Positions 47,307-58,498 of a stretch of 64,000 nucleotides of DNA are shown piece after piece (within the stretch, counting starts at the first letter, position 1; every line of letters starts with the position of its first letter). A program made the translations under genes and the position numbers. The DNA is from Psoroptes ovis (taxonomy: Eukaryota > Arthropoda > Arachnida > Sarcoptiformes > Psoroptidae), in the NCBI GenBank assembly GCA_002943765.1, contig PQWQ01000002.1:1612001-1676000 (forward strand), in the 5' to 3' direction. The notes below the pieces were generated by a model. That model did not search any database, was not told the DNA's origin, and was given only the letters and a program-made list of their open reading frames with translations.

Positions 47307-47331
47307 TTTCAAGGAAAAAATTTCCTTGAAA
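47307..47331. repeat. Inverted repeat with 3-base loop
   Basis: TTTCAAGGAAA, three A, then TTTCCTTGAAA: exact 11 bp arms. It could be a small hairpin or a dimer-binding palindrome; TTC-AAGGAA resembles a STAT-type half-site arrangement, which is only a suggestion. Confidence 0.45.
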
Positions 47332-47570
47332 ATTTTCTCTCTCTCTTTTTCCATCACTTTATACTCATATGATTTGGTTGACAAATTTTTACTTGAATCA
47401 AAAAAATTGAAATATGCATAAATATTTCAAAATCATTTCAAAATGGAAATCCGTACAATAATCAAAATAATAATAATAGTAATAATTAGCTAAATGAATT
47501 GCATTTAAATATGTTTTTTTTCACTTACCTTAGATTTTCGCAACAATATCAAATGATAATTGATAATGAT

Positions 47571-47588
47571 AATAATAATAATAATAAT
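47571..47588. repeat. (AAT)n microsatellite
   Basis: Six AAT units in intergenic DNA. Confidence 0.85.
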
Positions 47589-48098
47589 ATGCCCCTAAGT
47601 ATTATTTTTGATAATTTATCTTTAAGATATTTGTAAATTTGCGGATAAAATTATATACATTTGAAATGATCATAATGAATTCATTATATATTAGAGATGA
47701 AATTGTTCAAATCATTCATTTTCAATCATCAAATTCATCATTTTTTTTTTTGTCTAAATTTTGTCATTTCAGTTATGAATGAAACATATCAACAGGAAAT
47801 ATGTGAATGAAAAAAAAACTTATTTTCAAGGTATTCTCTAATATTTTCATTATTTCTTCAATTGTTTGCAAGAAATTCAAACATTTTTCTAGAAAAATTT
47901 CTCTTCAGCTTTTTTGTACTTCTCTTTTTTCATTAGTACAATTAAGAAATATTTGAAAAATATTTCGGAAATCATTGAAATTATTATTTTCATTCGTTTA
48001 TTTGTTCTATTGATCCTGAAACGATGTTTTTTTTTGAATGTTACATCAATGCATACCTGTTGCATTTGTTCTACGAATCGTTATTACAATTATAATGA

Positions 48099-48150
48099 AT
48101 ATATGTCGATACATATGTATTTTTATAAATATATAACAATCGACATATAT
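48099..48150. repeat. 12 bp inverted repeat with 28-base loop
   Basis: ATATATGTCGAT (48099-48110) and its exact reverse complement ATCGACATATAT (48139-48150). The CG-containing core makes it less trivial than surrounding AT palindromes. Confidence 0.45.
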
Positions 48151-49741
48151 GTATTTGTACATATAAATAAGTGCTCGCCGTAATTGTCGTTGTTATTATT
48201 TAAAATGGCGGAAGTCAATGTCAAAATTTATATTTATGCAGATTTTTCTTAGTTCAGTACATATTTCTCGATATATTTGCCGACAGACACATTGTTCTTA
48301 ATTTTAATGATAAGAATGTGAGATATATCAGTATGTGCGTTTCAAATTTCATTCAAAATCAATGTCTCTAAGATGTATGAAATAACTATAGATAAATCTA
48401 GATAGGTGGATGAAAAGTTATTTTAATTAGTTAATTGTATATTATCATTGATTATCTACAAGTTTATGCCATTATTTTCAGAAATTGTTAAACGAATGAT
48501 TTACGATGATAATTGCACATATGAAATACCTGCTGAAATATGATAAATGATGGATATTTTTCGGTGAATATATGAAATCAATGATATTTCGTAATAATCA
48601 TCATATGATATTTAATAATCGGCAATGATCGATCGAGCGTTGGGGAAAGGAAGTTTAATATTGTATACAAAGTCAAAATTGCTTTTTGTTCATTGAATTT
48701 TACGGAGTAAAATTAATTAAATGAAATTTCGATTCAAATATCTAGGAATTAATTATTATATTATTATAATGATTGATCGATGATTTTGTGTCCATGAAAT
48801 GAAACTTGTCAAATTTTCTTTCTTTTTATTGTCATTATTTCGAAATACATAAAAATATATTTATGGAAAGATGCTTATATGTCTTATTGTTGAATTATTT
48901 AACAAGTGTTTGAGATGAATAATTTTGAATATTTGTGATCATATTTGAAATCAATCATTGAGTACTAGATATAAGAAATTCGCAAAAATATTTTTTTATT
49001 GTTTCAATGAAGATCATGATCATTATACATTTATTATTGTTTTGTGAATTTTAAATTGATATAAATATATTTCGATCAATTAATCATAACTGAGAGAAAG
49101 ACCTTATGAAACAAGTTTGGTCCGGTCATTTGAAATAGCATTTCAATGTAAAGAAGGATGATCATTGATTTATTTGATTTGAGGCAAGAAATATCGATAT
49201 CATGGATAATTTAATGTATTTTTTCTTAATAAAATTCGAGGTAAATAAAATATGAACTGATGAATAGAATTATTAATTATTCAAAGTGAATGAGCCTTGA
49301 ATGAAATGAGATCAATTACATTGAATGAATGATATGAAATGAAAAGAAAATCACAAGACTCAAGCGATTTGAAAAATTTACAGATTAACAAATTTTGAGG
49401 AAAGTAAAAGAAAAATAACCGATTAAAATTCAATTAAAATGAAAAAAATAAGTTGAATCGTTAACGAGATTTCACGATCTTCAGATTTTTGATTGAGATA
49501 AATAATGGAGAGAAACTTTCTTGGAATATTCGAATTTCACTGAACGAAAAAAGTTTCCATAATTTTGTTTTGTTTTTGTTTACAATGTTCTCTTTGAAAA
49601 TTTTACTCAAATCATTAAAATTGAAAATTAATTTCAATTAATTAATAGTTTTTTTGGAATTCGTGTTCCTTATTGGAAATCTTTTCAAAGAAAAAATTTA
49701 GGAAAAAAAATTAATTTTTTACACTCATTAATCTACTCATA

Positions 49742-51291
49742 ATGCTTTATCTCGAAGATTATCTTGAAAGTAAATTGAATTTTATTTTTATTTTTCATGG
49801 AATTAGTTTCATCTGATTTTTATCTACTTCAAAATTAGTAATTGAAAATTTGCCACAGGAAATACGTGATAGATTTACTGAAATGAGAGAATTAGATTTA
49901 CAAGTAAATAGTAAGTTGCTTGGTCAATTTGTTGAACAGAATTTAATTGTTTTAATTTGATCAGATGAACAAGACAAACATGATGAGAAGCAGCGACATT
50001 TTTTCATACCACGCACTGGTGACTTGCCTGAAGAATTACAACAACAACAATACAAACAATTAGAACAAGTAAACATTTTTTAGGCTTTTCAGATTATTTA
50101 TAATTCATAATATTATGACAGGAATACGAAAAAATTATCGAATATTCGATGGAAAAATGTACAATCGCGGGACAACTAAGCGATTTGATCGAGAAATACT
50201 TTCGACGTTTAGAAGTTGATTTACAAAAATTCAAATTGGAATTAGAAGCTGATAATCCAGGAATCACCGAACGAATTGAAAGAAGTATTATTTTTCAAAC
50301 TGAAAATTTTATTGAAATTTGATTTAATTTTTTTTTAAATTTTCATCCAACTTCACTAAGGATTCACTGAATCTACCAATGCTGCAGCTGTCAATCATAC
50401 ACGTGGTGAAAAACGTAAACATCATTCATCAATGAATGCTGGCAGTGGAAAATATAATAGTAATAGCAGCAATCATAACAATGAAGATAATAACAAGAAA
50501 ACGAAAAATGAAGATCGTATGAATGGATATAATTATGCTAAATATAATAAAAATGCATCGAATAATCAAAATCAGTCATCAATGAATTATCATTCGTTTG
50601 AGAACTCGAATAATTTGAATAATTCCGGTCAAAATTGGCCATCAACTAAATCATCGGATGACAAATTGAATAACAATAGTGGAAATAATTTCAATACTAA
50701 ATTATCTTTATCCGGCTCAAATGCGATTGCAGCTATCGCATCGCAAGCAATCGTTCAAACATCACAATCTAATACTGTAGGCAGAAAAACGGCTAGTCTG
50801 AAAGCAAGTTGTGAAGCCATCGGCAGTGGACTTACAAATCATTTTTATCATCAATTCAATACGAGTAATAGTAGCAGTCGCACCGATGATGATGTTGGGC
50901 GCAACGATAATCGCAATGATCAATATGAATCATCACAACCACCGCAAATCGATCGTTTAAAACGTTCACGTATTAAACGTAATCGTTCTAGTAATAATAA
51001 TCAAATGAATAATTTTGATGCGTCAGATGCAAATTCTTCTGATGCAGCAAACACCGATTATAATAATGCGAATGAGCAACGTTATTGTTATTGTAATTCA
51101 ATATCATATGGCGAAATGATATTCTGTGAAAATAAAGAGGTAATTTTTTCATTCATAATTAATTCGACTCAAAATTATTTTCTTCTAATCAAAACTAGTG
51201 TCCATATCAATGGTTTCATTATGAATGTGTTGGCATTGATGTTGCCCCTGAAGGCAGCTGGTTTTGTCCTACATGTGAAAAAAAATGTTGA
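49742..51291 (+). CDS. ING3: Inhibitor of growth protein 3
   Basis: Six exons: 49742-49769, 49839-49910, 49965-50068, 50122-50284, 50361-51139 and 51199-51291, 412 residues (human 418). ING3 is the histone H3K4me3 reader of the NuA4/TIP60 acetyltransferase complex. The start MLYLEDYLEMIENLP is the family's conserved N-terminus, followed by the helical ING domain to about residue 115. The middle is Asn/Ser-rich and keeps the family block KTASLKASCEAI. The PHD finger at about 363-411 has all Cys4-His-Cys3 ligands (CYC, C378, C383, FHYEC, CPTC) and the SYGEM motif of the methyl-lysine cage. The final PHD half is on the last small exon. Confidence 0.95.
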
Positions 51292-51419
51292 ATTATTTTT
51301 TTAAACCCTTAAGCCCCTAAAAATTTATGATGTAATGGTCACATTTAATCTTATAAATATTTGTAAATTTCATTTTTATCTGTACTATACATAATCATAC
51401 TCATGTAAATTCAATTGAA

Positions 51420-54039
51420 TTAAATTTTTTCCTTGAAAAATTTTTCAATTTTCAATTGTATTTGTTCAAAATCTTCCTTATGTTCAAAACGTTTACTTAT
51501 CCAATCGGATAATTTTGAATTAATAGATGATTTTTTGTATCGTTCATCGATCAATATAATTGCGGCATAATCGTTCCTATGTCTTATCGCTCGACCAATT
51601 GATTGATTAACTGCACGCATACAAAGATTCTCATAATAATCCTTGATTGAAATTCAATTATGATATAAACTATTTAAATTTATTGCTCTTTTTACTTACG
51701 TTGCCCGAATTCGCCTTAATGCGATTCCAGTGATTGATTTTCGCCATCAATTCCATTGAATTGCGATTAGCATAGGGCAACCCAATTACAATCACTCCGC
51801 GACCATAATCATCACTGAAATTAATACCTTCACTTATCTTGCCACCTATCACAGCGAATAATATTGCGCTTGATGCATTTTTAGCTGACTTTAAATAATT
51901 TTTATAATTCGTTAATAATTTTGCTACATGTGTGGATGATGATTGATGACGATTCTCACAGAATATTCGTTTATTTTCGAAAAATTTCATGAGATTCATT
52001 TGTTTCCATTTATTCAATAATAATTCTTGATAATCATAAGATGGAAAAAATACAACAATGCCTTTGGGAATGTGTTTGACTAATCCTGCTAATGTTAGTG
52101 CAGTCTCTTTGATAAGTGAATCATTATTACGACTGCCATATGAATAATTAAGATTTATTTGTTTTGATGGCCCTTTTGAACAGCTCATAACAATCAATTG
52201 ATTATCATCAATAATATGATTACATGAAAAATACAATTGTCTAGCCACAGAAATTTGCAATGGACGATATAATTGATTGATATAATCATCGAAAGGTTTC
52301 ATTGTACCACCACATAAAACGACTGAACGGCATTTCAACAAAATATCTTTGAAATGTTCACTTGAATCTAGCAATAAATATTTATATGCAGAATTATCGC
52401 CTGATTTTTCATCGATTTGAACCAAGATTTTTGCTTCGATATTATAATCAATGATTGACGCTATGAAATTTTTTATCAAATGTATTGTATTAACATTGAA
52501 ATATTCATCATCTTCTTCGGTATTTGATGCAACGTTTGTGGTATTTGACTCTTTATCATTGATTTTCATTGTATTCGATCCTTTATCATTGAATTTTTTC
52601 AAATATTCTAACATGTTGGATGTTTTTTGTATTTTATTTGAACTATTTGAAGGCTTACTTTTTGAAAACATATGCAATTTACTCGATATATTACTATTTT
52701 CAATAAATTGTAACAATTCATGTATATTGATATTTTCAATATTCAATTTTATGGATAAATCTAATGGTGACATGCTATGGCTTTCTTTGGGTGATGGATT
52801 TTCCAAATATTTTATCATGTTTTTGATTATGAATGTTAATTGTTTTAAAAATTTCAAATTCAAAGAATTGAAACGACTATAATATTTAGTCGTATATAAT
52901 GATAGATATTTGAACAATGATTTCAATTGTTTCAAACAAATTTCAATGCTATAAACACTTGAAATTGTTTCCAATAGATTATGTGCCTCATCAATGATTA
53001 CAATTGAATCATCTAATTGTATGTTAAACATTTCTCTTGTTTTTCGATGCAACAAAATATTATATGGCATTACAACTATTTCTGATTCTGGTATAACTGA
53101 CTTAGTAGAATAATATGGACAAACGCTTTGTTGGTGGCCATTGGCACGTACTTCTTCAATATCATATATATTTGACAATATTTCAGCACCAAACTCATTC
53201 ATTTTCAAATTTTTATATTCACATTTCCGGGTAGAATTTTGATTCAAATCATTACACTTTTCGTTAATCATATTTAAATTATTGAATCGATTCACTCGGT
53301 TATTGATGCAATAATTAATACGTGAACTCAATGGCAATAGCATTGTGGCTGCATGTTTGGATTGTTTGTAATAATTAGTTTTCTTAAATTCATTGATAAA
53401 TTGTGATAACTGTGTATGCGTGCGACTACAATAATATATTTTAGGCTGAAAATATTCATTAGAAAGCGTCGGTGTCTCATCGATGAATAGATCTTTGTCA
53501 AAGTTAACGATAAGATCATCAAAATCATCTTCATTGTCTAATTCATTTATATCGCGTTTCATTGCGATTTTTGTCATATTTTTACTTGCATTAGATATTT
53601 TAGCTTTTTTCAATTCTTTTGCGTATTGTAAATGCGTTTGCAATTTATCAAACTTGTTTTGCAGATCTGTTATATGATTGTTATTGTTCATTTGCTCAAA
53701 TTGTATTTGAATCCAATCATTATTGTTGCTTGATTTTTCAGTCAAACTCTGATTTTCTTTTTTCAAATTTTTTATTTTATCTTCTAAGAATTTCAATTGT
53801 TTTGATTTATAATCATTCAACCATTTCATTAATGAACAAATGATACTTAATGATTTACCAGTGCCGGTTGGACTTTCGATTATTGATATTTTACCATGTT
53901 CAAATGATTCATATAGTTTATTCATTAAATTTATTTGTATATCATAAGGTTCATAGGGGAAATCATAGACTCTTTGTTGCTGCTCATTATTGTCATTAAT
54001 CATTTTTGGATATTTTTGAAAACAAAAGCTGATTCTCAT
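51420..54039 (-). CDS. DDX11: DDX11/Chl1 iron-sulfur DNA helicase
   Basis: Two exons, 54039-51700 and 51641-51420, 854 residues from the first ATG. DDX11 is a 5'-3' XPD-like helicase that supports sister-chromatid cohesion and unwinds G-quadruplexes during replication. Walker A SPTGTGKS is at 56-63, the iron-sulfur cluster cysteines are at about 244, 262, 273 and 307, and the DEAH box is at 350-353. The C-terminal helicase half has GGKISEGINF and, across the last intron, AVNQSIGRAIRH (motif VI). All motors look intact. The ATG at 54003 is an equally good start, as it lies closer to the conserved FPYEPYDIQ motif. It shares 193 bp with UNG upstream. Confidence 0.95.
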
Positions 54040-54232
54040 AAAATAAACAAGTCCGAATAGGATTTGAATTAAATTTGGATGAATTATTTTGTGAATTTGT
54101 ATTGCTTCGCGCCTTTTTTTACATCAAACTGATATGTTCATAAACAATCATCAGCTGATTGTTCCTCCATGAAAAATAGCGCCGAAATATTTAAATTTCG
54201 AAATCGTAAATTGATGTCTTATCTCAATCAAA
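54040..54232. promoter_or_regulatory. Divergent promoter region of DDX11 and UNG
   Basis: 193 bp between the start codons of two DNA-maintenance genes on opposite strands. It must contain both promoters and both 5' UTRs. No specific element was identified. Confidence 0.55.
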
Positions 54233-55146
54233 ATGTCTAAACAGCAATCCATAACGAAATTTTTATTGAATAAGCGTAAACTTAATGAAAACGAATTTAT
54301 AAATGACAAAAAATTATGCTCACGAACAGATATTGCCAAGACAAATGATGATGTTCCAGATTCCAATCATATTTCCAATATTAATCATGAAAATAATGAT
54401 TGTCAAAAGCGAATAGTAGCTGGTGGCCATTTATCAATGAAATGGTATCAGATTTTCCGTGATGAATTCGACAAAAAATATTTCAAAAATTTAGAGGATT
54501 TTCTCCAGAATGAACGCAAAATGCATACTATTTATCCGCCTGAAAATCAAATTTTCAGTTGGTCATTTTATTGTGATATTAATCAAATCAAAGTTATCAT
54601 ATTAGGACAAGATCCTTATCATGGACCACGTCAGGCAAATGGTCTTGCATTCAGTGTTGAACGTGATGTTCTTAAACCTCCAAGGTATCCATCCATTGTT
54701 TTGAATGACAATTGACTAATTTCAATTTTTTAAGTTTGATAAATATATTCAAAGAAATCAAAAATGAATATTCAGAATTTCGGATACCTCAACACGGTGA
54801 TCTCAAACAATGGGCACGACAAGGTGTATTATTACTTAATGCAACTCTAACAGTGCGTAAAAATCAGCCAAATTCGCATTCTAATCATGGTTGGGAACAA
54901 TTTACCGATTCAATTATCAAATACATAAATCAAAATTTCAGCAATCGTGTATTCATTCTTTGGGGCAGTTATGCACAGAAAAAAGGTTCAATAATCAATG
55001 GTGATAAGCATTTGATATTAAAATCAGTACATCCTAGTCCATTATCAGCAATGCGTGGTTTTTTTGGCTGCAATCATTTTCGTAAAGCAAATGATTACCT
55101 GATAAAAAATGGAATCGAGCCAATCGATTGGACGAAATTGGATTAA
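54233..55146 (+). CDS. UNG: Uracil-DNA glycosylase
   Basis: Two exons, 54233-54684 and 54735-55146, separated by a 50-base intron; 287 residues. UNG removes uracil from DNA in base excision repair. The water-activating loop GQDPYHG is at 125-131 with catalytic Asp127, and the Leu-insertion loop HPSPLSA is at 250-256 with catalytic His250. The first residues, QQSITKFLLNKRK, look like a PCNA-interaction box followed by a basic stretch, as in nuclear UNG2. No clear mitochondrial presequence is seen in this form. Confidence 0.96.
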
Positions 55147-55452
55147 GTTTGAGTCGAAATGGGTCAAGTTCAATTCATTTAATTTAATTTTGATTAAATA
55201 ACACAAATTGTAATTAAAAACACACATTGACACTCAGGAAAAGTTAATTATGACAAACACACACACCTGATTCATTAATTGTGAATCTGATAATTTAAAA
55301 TATTCCACTAAATTGAATTAATTAATTTGAATCTAATTAGGAATTCTTAATGACACTCAAATATATTGATCTCCAAAATGAAAATGATAATAAATAGAAT
55401 TTTGCCCTTGGCCTAAATCGATGTATTCTATGTCCTAAGCCCATATATTTAT
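55147..55452. terminator. Shared 3' region of UNG and synapsin
   Basis: 306 bp between convergent stop codons, containing the 3' UTRs of both genes and a short CA run near 55255-55265. Nothing else was seen. Confidence 0.45.
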
Positions 55453-57741
55453 TCACATATCACCAAATATACCAGCAAATGTTTTACGTAAATTTTTCAT
55501 TGTATCATCAACTTCCTCTCCTTTATTATTTGTTGTTTCGCCACTATTTTCGCCGATCAAATTTTGCGAATCACGTTTATTCAATGGCGGCTGTTGTTGT
55601 GTTTGCGATTTGTTCGCTTTTTCAGTGACAGCAGATGGATTAAATGTGCTTGCGAATGGATTCGTTTCATTCATGATTGTCTTTATAGCCGGTGCTGTGG
55701 TTTCATACCCGCTCGATGATTGCGAAGACGGTGGCGGTGGTGGTGGTGGTGGTTTGACTGGAGGATTTGTTGGCTGTGGTTTTGGTGGTAATGGTCGATT
55801 TGATACTGGCGGCGCTGTCGATTGAGACTGATTCAGAGATTCTTTTGAGCTCATACGATTCATTACTGGTTTTGGATGCGTCGGTGGATTTACAGTTGCG
55901 GTGATCGATGATCTTTTCATCGATTGTTCAAACGATTCTGGTTCATTTGATGATATACTTGTTCGTGATTGTTGTTTGCTATTTCGAAAAAAAAATTATT
56001 TAATTTAATCAAATAAGAAGTAATCATTTGAAAAGCATACATGAATAAATTTTTGCAAATAATATTCATTTTTTGAACAATCAATTCTACAATATTTTTG
56101 CGATCTTCTTCTTGGGTATCGCCTAAAAGTGTAGTATCAGATCCATGTACTTTGAAAATGAATTCATTATCATTTTTATCAATGACACCTTCCAATGAAC
56201 AAATATCTAAACCACCGAATAAATCCGAAACATCATCAATCCATTTCTTATAACGATCATTGAATGGTATTTGTTCTAACAATGCCGAACCGATATTCGC
56301 TTTCCAATTACCAGATACAGATTTCCGGCTATTTCACAATGATAGGTATTTATAATTATCAAATCTAGAATGAATCTGAGAATCTAAAAAAACATTTACG
56401 TGAATGCTTTATAATTTGTTCCAATTTTCTGCAATATCAAATCGCACTTCGAATCAATGAATGGTTCAATTGTACAATATTTATCATCATTCATCAATAA
56501 TATGCTACGTATATCTTGATATTGATTAATGTTATCGATCTTAACTTTGCCAGCTCCTGAACTTGATGATCCTATTTTGATGACACAAGGCAATTTCGGT
56601 ACACCACTGCCGCTCTAAAGATATGAGGCAATTTCAATCAATTTGAATCTAATAAATTATTAAAATTTTACCGTTTCTTTGTATGATTGAAAAAATGTTT
56701 GTTCAATCAGTGGAAACCCTTGTTTACCATGTTTACGCTGTAGAATCAAAAGATTTGCAAATATCCATGATTTATCTTGAAAATTATAAAAACTTTGCAG
56801 CGTATTTATCGAAGGTATCAGCCCATATTTGAGTCCTATGATTATATTACGATAATTTGCATTGCAATCATTTATATGCTGACGTATCAAAACGAAATCT
56901 GGACGAAATGTTCGAACAATACGATAACCATTACGATCAGTCGTATATACGGACACTAATGTGCCGATTTCTGAATTGGCCGTAATATTTATTTCTTTGA
57001 ATTCAGCCTGAGGTTGATTGCGGGGGCGATTGAAATAAATGAGCAAAGTATAGGATCCTCATTATGGATAAAATGCCTAGATATATATACCTGTTCAACT
57101 TTGATATCCCAATCACCGATTAAACGTCTACCACGAAAATATTTAGACCTGATTTAAATGATATTCATAAAAGCATAGATTCATGAATTATTAATGATTT
57201 CGATAGTGTATATCGGACATACCAATCAACAAGATGATCATCAATAATTAATAATATTTTATGACGATCCTTAATAACAGTGCCTGCAACTTGCGATGTA
57301 GCACGTGCTATTTGTTGTACAGTGTTCGTTACAATGCTACTGCCTGTCAATGATGTTGCACGTGATAATAAGCCGGTTACACTACGCGATACATTTGATA
57401 CAGATGGCTGCGGCGATACGGGTGCACTTGTTATTGACGATGTTTTGAATGATAATGACATTGATTCATTATTTTGCTGCGGCTGACCATTTTGTACTGA
57501 TCGATCATCGCCGACCGTTTTATTTTCGGTATAATTCTATTTTTCATTGAACCAAACATTAAAATTGATTCAAAAAGAATTTAAATTGGTCAAAATCAAT
57601 GCGAATCAATTTACCTGATCATCATCACTTTGACCGCCTTCTCCTTGTAGGTCACCGGATGAAAAGCGCCTCTTTAAGAATGTTGTGGTCGAGGCAAAAC
57701 CTTGACGAAATGATGTTGTGAATGAAATTTTGAATGATTTT
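55453..57741 (-). CDS. Syn: Synapsin, N-terminus unresolved
   Basis: Seven exons are clear: about 57741-57615, 57536-57223, 57148-57091, 57007-56672, 56614-56400, 56328-56041 and 55978-55453. Synapsin coats synaptic vesicles and holds them in reserve pools. The first exon encodes domain A with a PKA/CaMK site in KRRFSSGDL. Domain C, the ATP-grasp fold, runs from DRHKILLIIDDH through RPDFVLIRQH, the Gly-rich loop GSSSSGAGKVKID and GGLDICSLEG. A Pro-rich region follows, and domain E at the C-terminus ends MKNLRKTFAGIFGDM. No in-frame ATG lies between the upstream stop (57758-57756) and domain A, so either a first exon lies further upstream, joined at an AG near 57742, or a non-AUG codon is used. 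Confidence 0.92.
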
Positions 57742-58498
57742 CTTAGGACAAATTTTTAATCAAAATATATAAAATTCTGCATAAAATTTTAATGTTTTAT
57801 ATTTCTATGAATTTTTGTTATGATTTCATTGATTTGCTTAATCGGTATTATGAATTTCAATGAAATTCGGTACAAATCAATAAATTTTAGTTTATATATT
57901 TCAATGAATGTCTGTTTATGTGTTCTTGTTTCACAACACTAAAGCGATTCTTTTCATTTGTTCTTTTGATATTTTGATCTAATTTTCTCCTAATTTTTGT
58001 TTTTAATTCTATGAACAAAAAAAATATATATTTTATTAAATATAAAATTAATCGAAACTGCAAATAAAATAAAAATGTATAGAACTCCTTATGATGCGCT
58101 TGCGTTTCTACACACATTTAGGGTTTCTGGAACAAATTAAAGGAAACATTTCACTCATGTAAATTCATCATATATCATTATGTTGAACGACAGAACCATT
58201 GACATTTAATAAAAGAAATACAAAAGAAACAAAATTTGAATTATATCAATTCATGTTTGATTTACACTTTGGATTAGTTTGGATTAAAATTTTCAATTTC
58301 AATTCAAAAATTTGAATTTTTTCCCGGAATTTTTCTTATATTCAAAAAAAAGTCCTGGGAAATTTCGGCGTCATGTTGTCTATGAATATGATTATTTATT
58401 TTTTTATTTTATTTTTTATTTTTTTTGCAAAATTTCAAAAATTCTTAAATTTTGAAATTGAAAATTTTATGATTTGATTCATTTGAATTCAATTAAAA
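57742..58498. other. Divergent upstream region of synapsin and SMARCAL1
   Basis: 757 bp of AT-rich sequence. It may contain a short first coding exon of synapsin, which I could not identify, plus promoters of both genes. Confidence 0.45.

Larger units (their letters stand above)
45221..49741. other. 4.5 kb gene-free region between divergent MID1IP1 and ING3
   Basis: By far the longest gene-free stretch in this compact window. Only short, low-complexity open frames occur; none has a domain or convincing splice sites. It contains microsatellites (GA at 46631-46646, AAT at 47571-47588) and two clear inverted repeats (47307-47331 and 48099-48150). It may be a regulatory landscape for MID1IP1 or ING3, or hide non-coding RNA. 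I see no tRNA, rRNA or transposon. Confidence 0.5.

Noticed and set aside
47914..48183. Open stretch of about 89 codons in the 4.5 kb spacer
   Set aside because: Ile/Phe/Tyr-rich, no recognised motif, isolated; likely chance.
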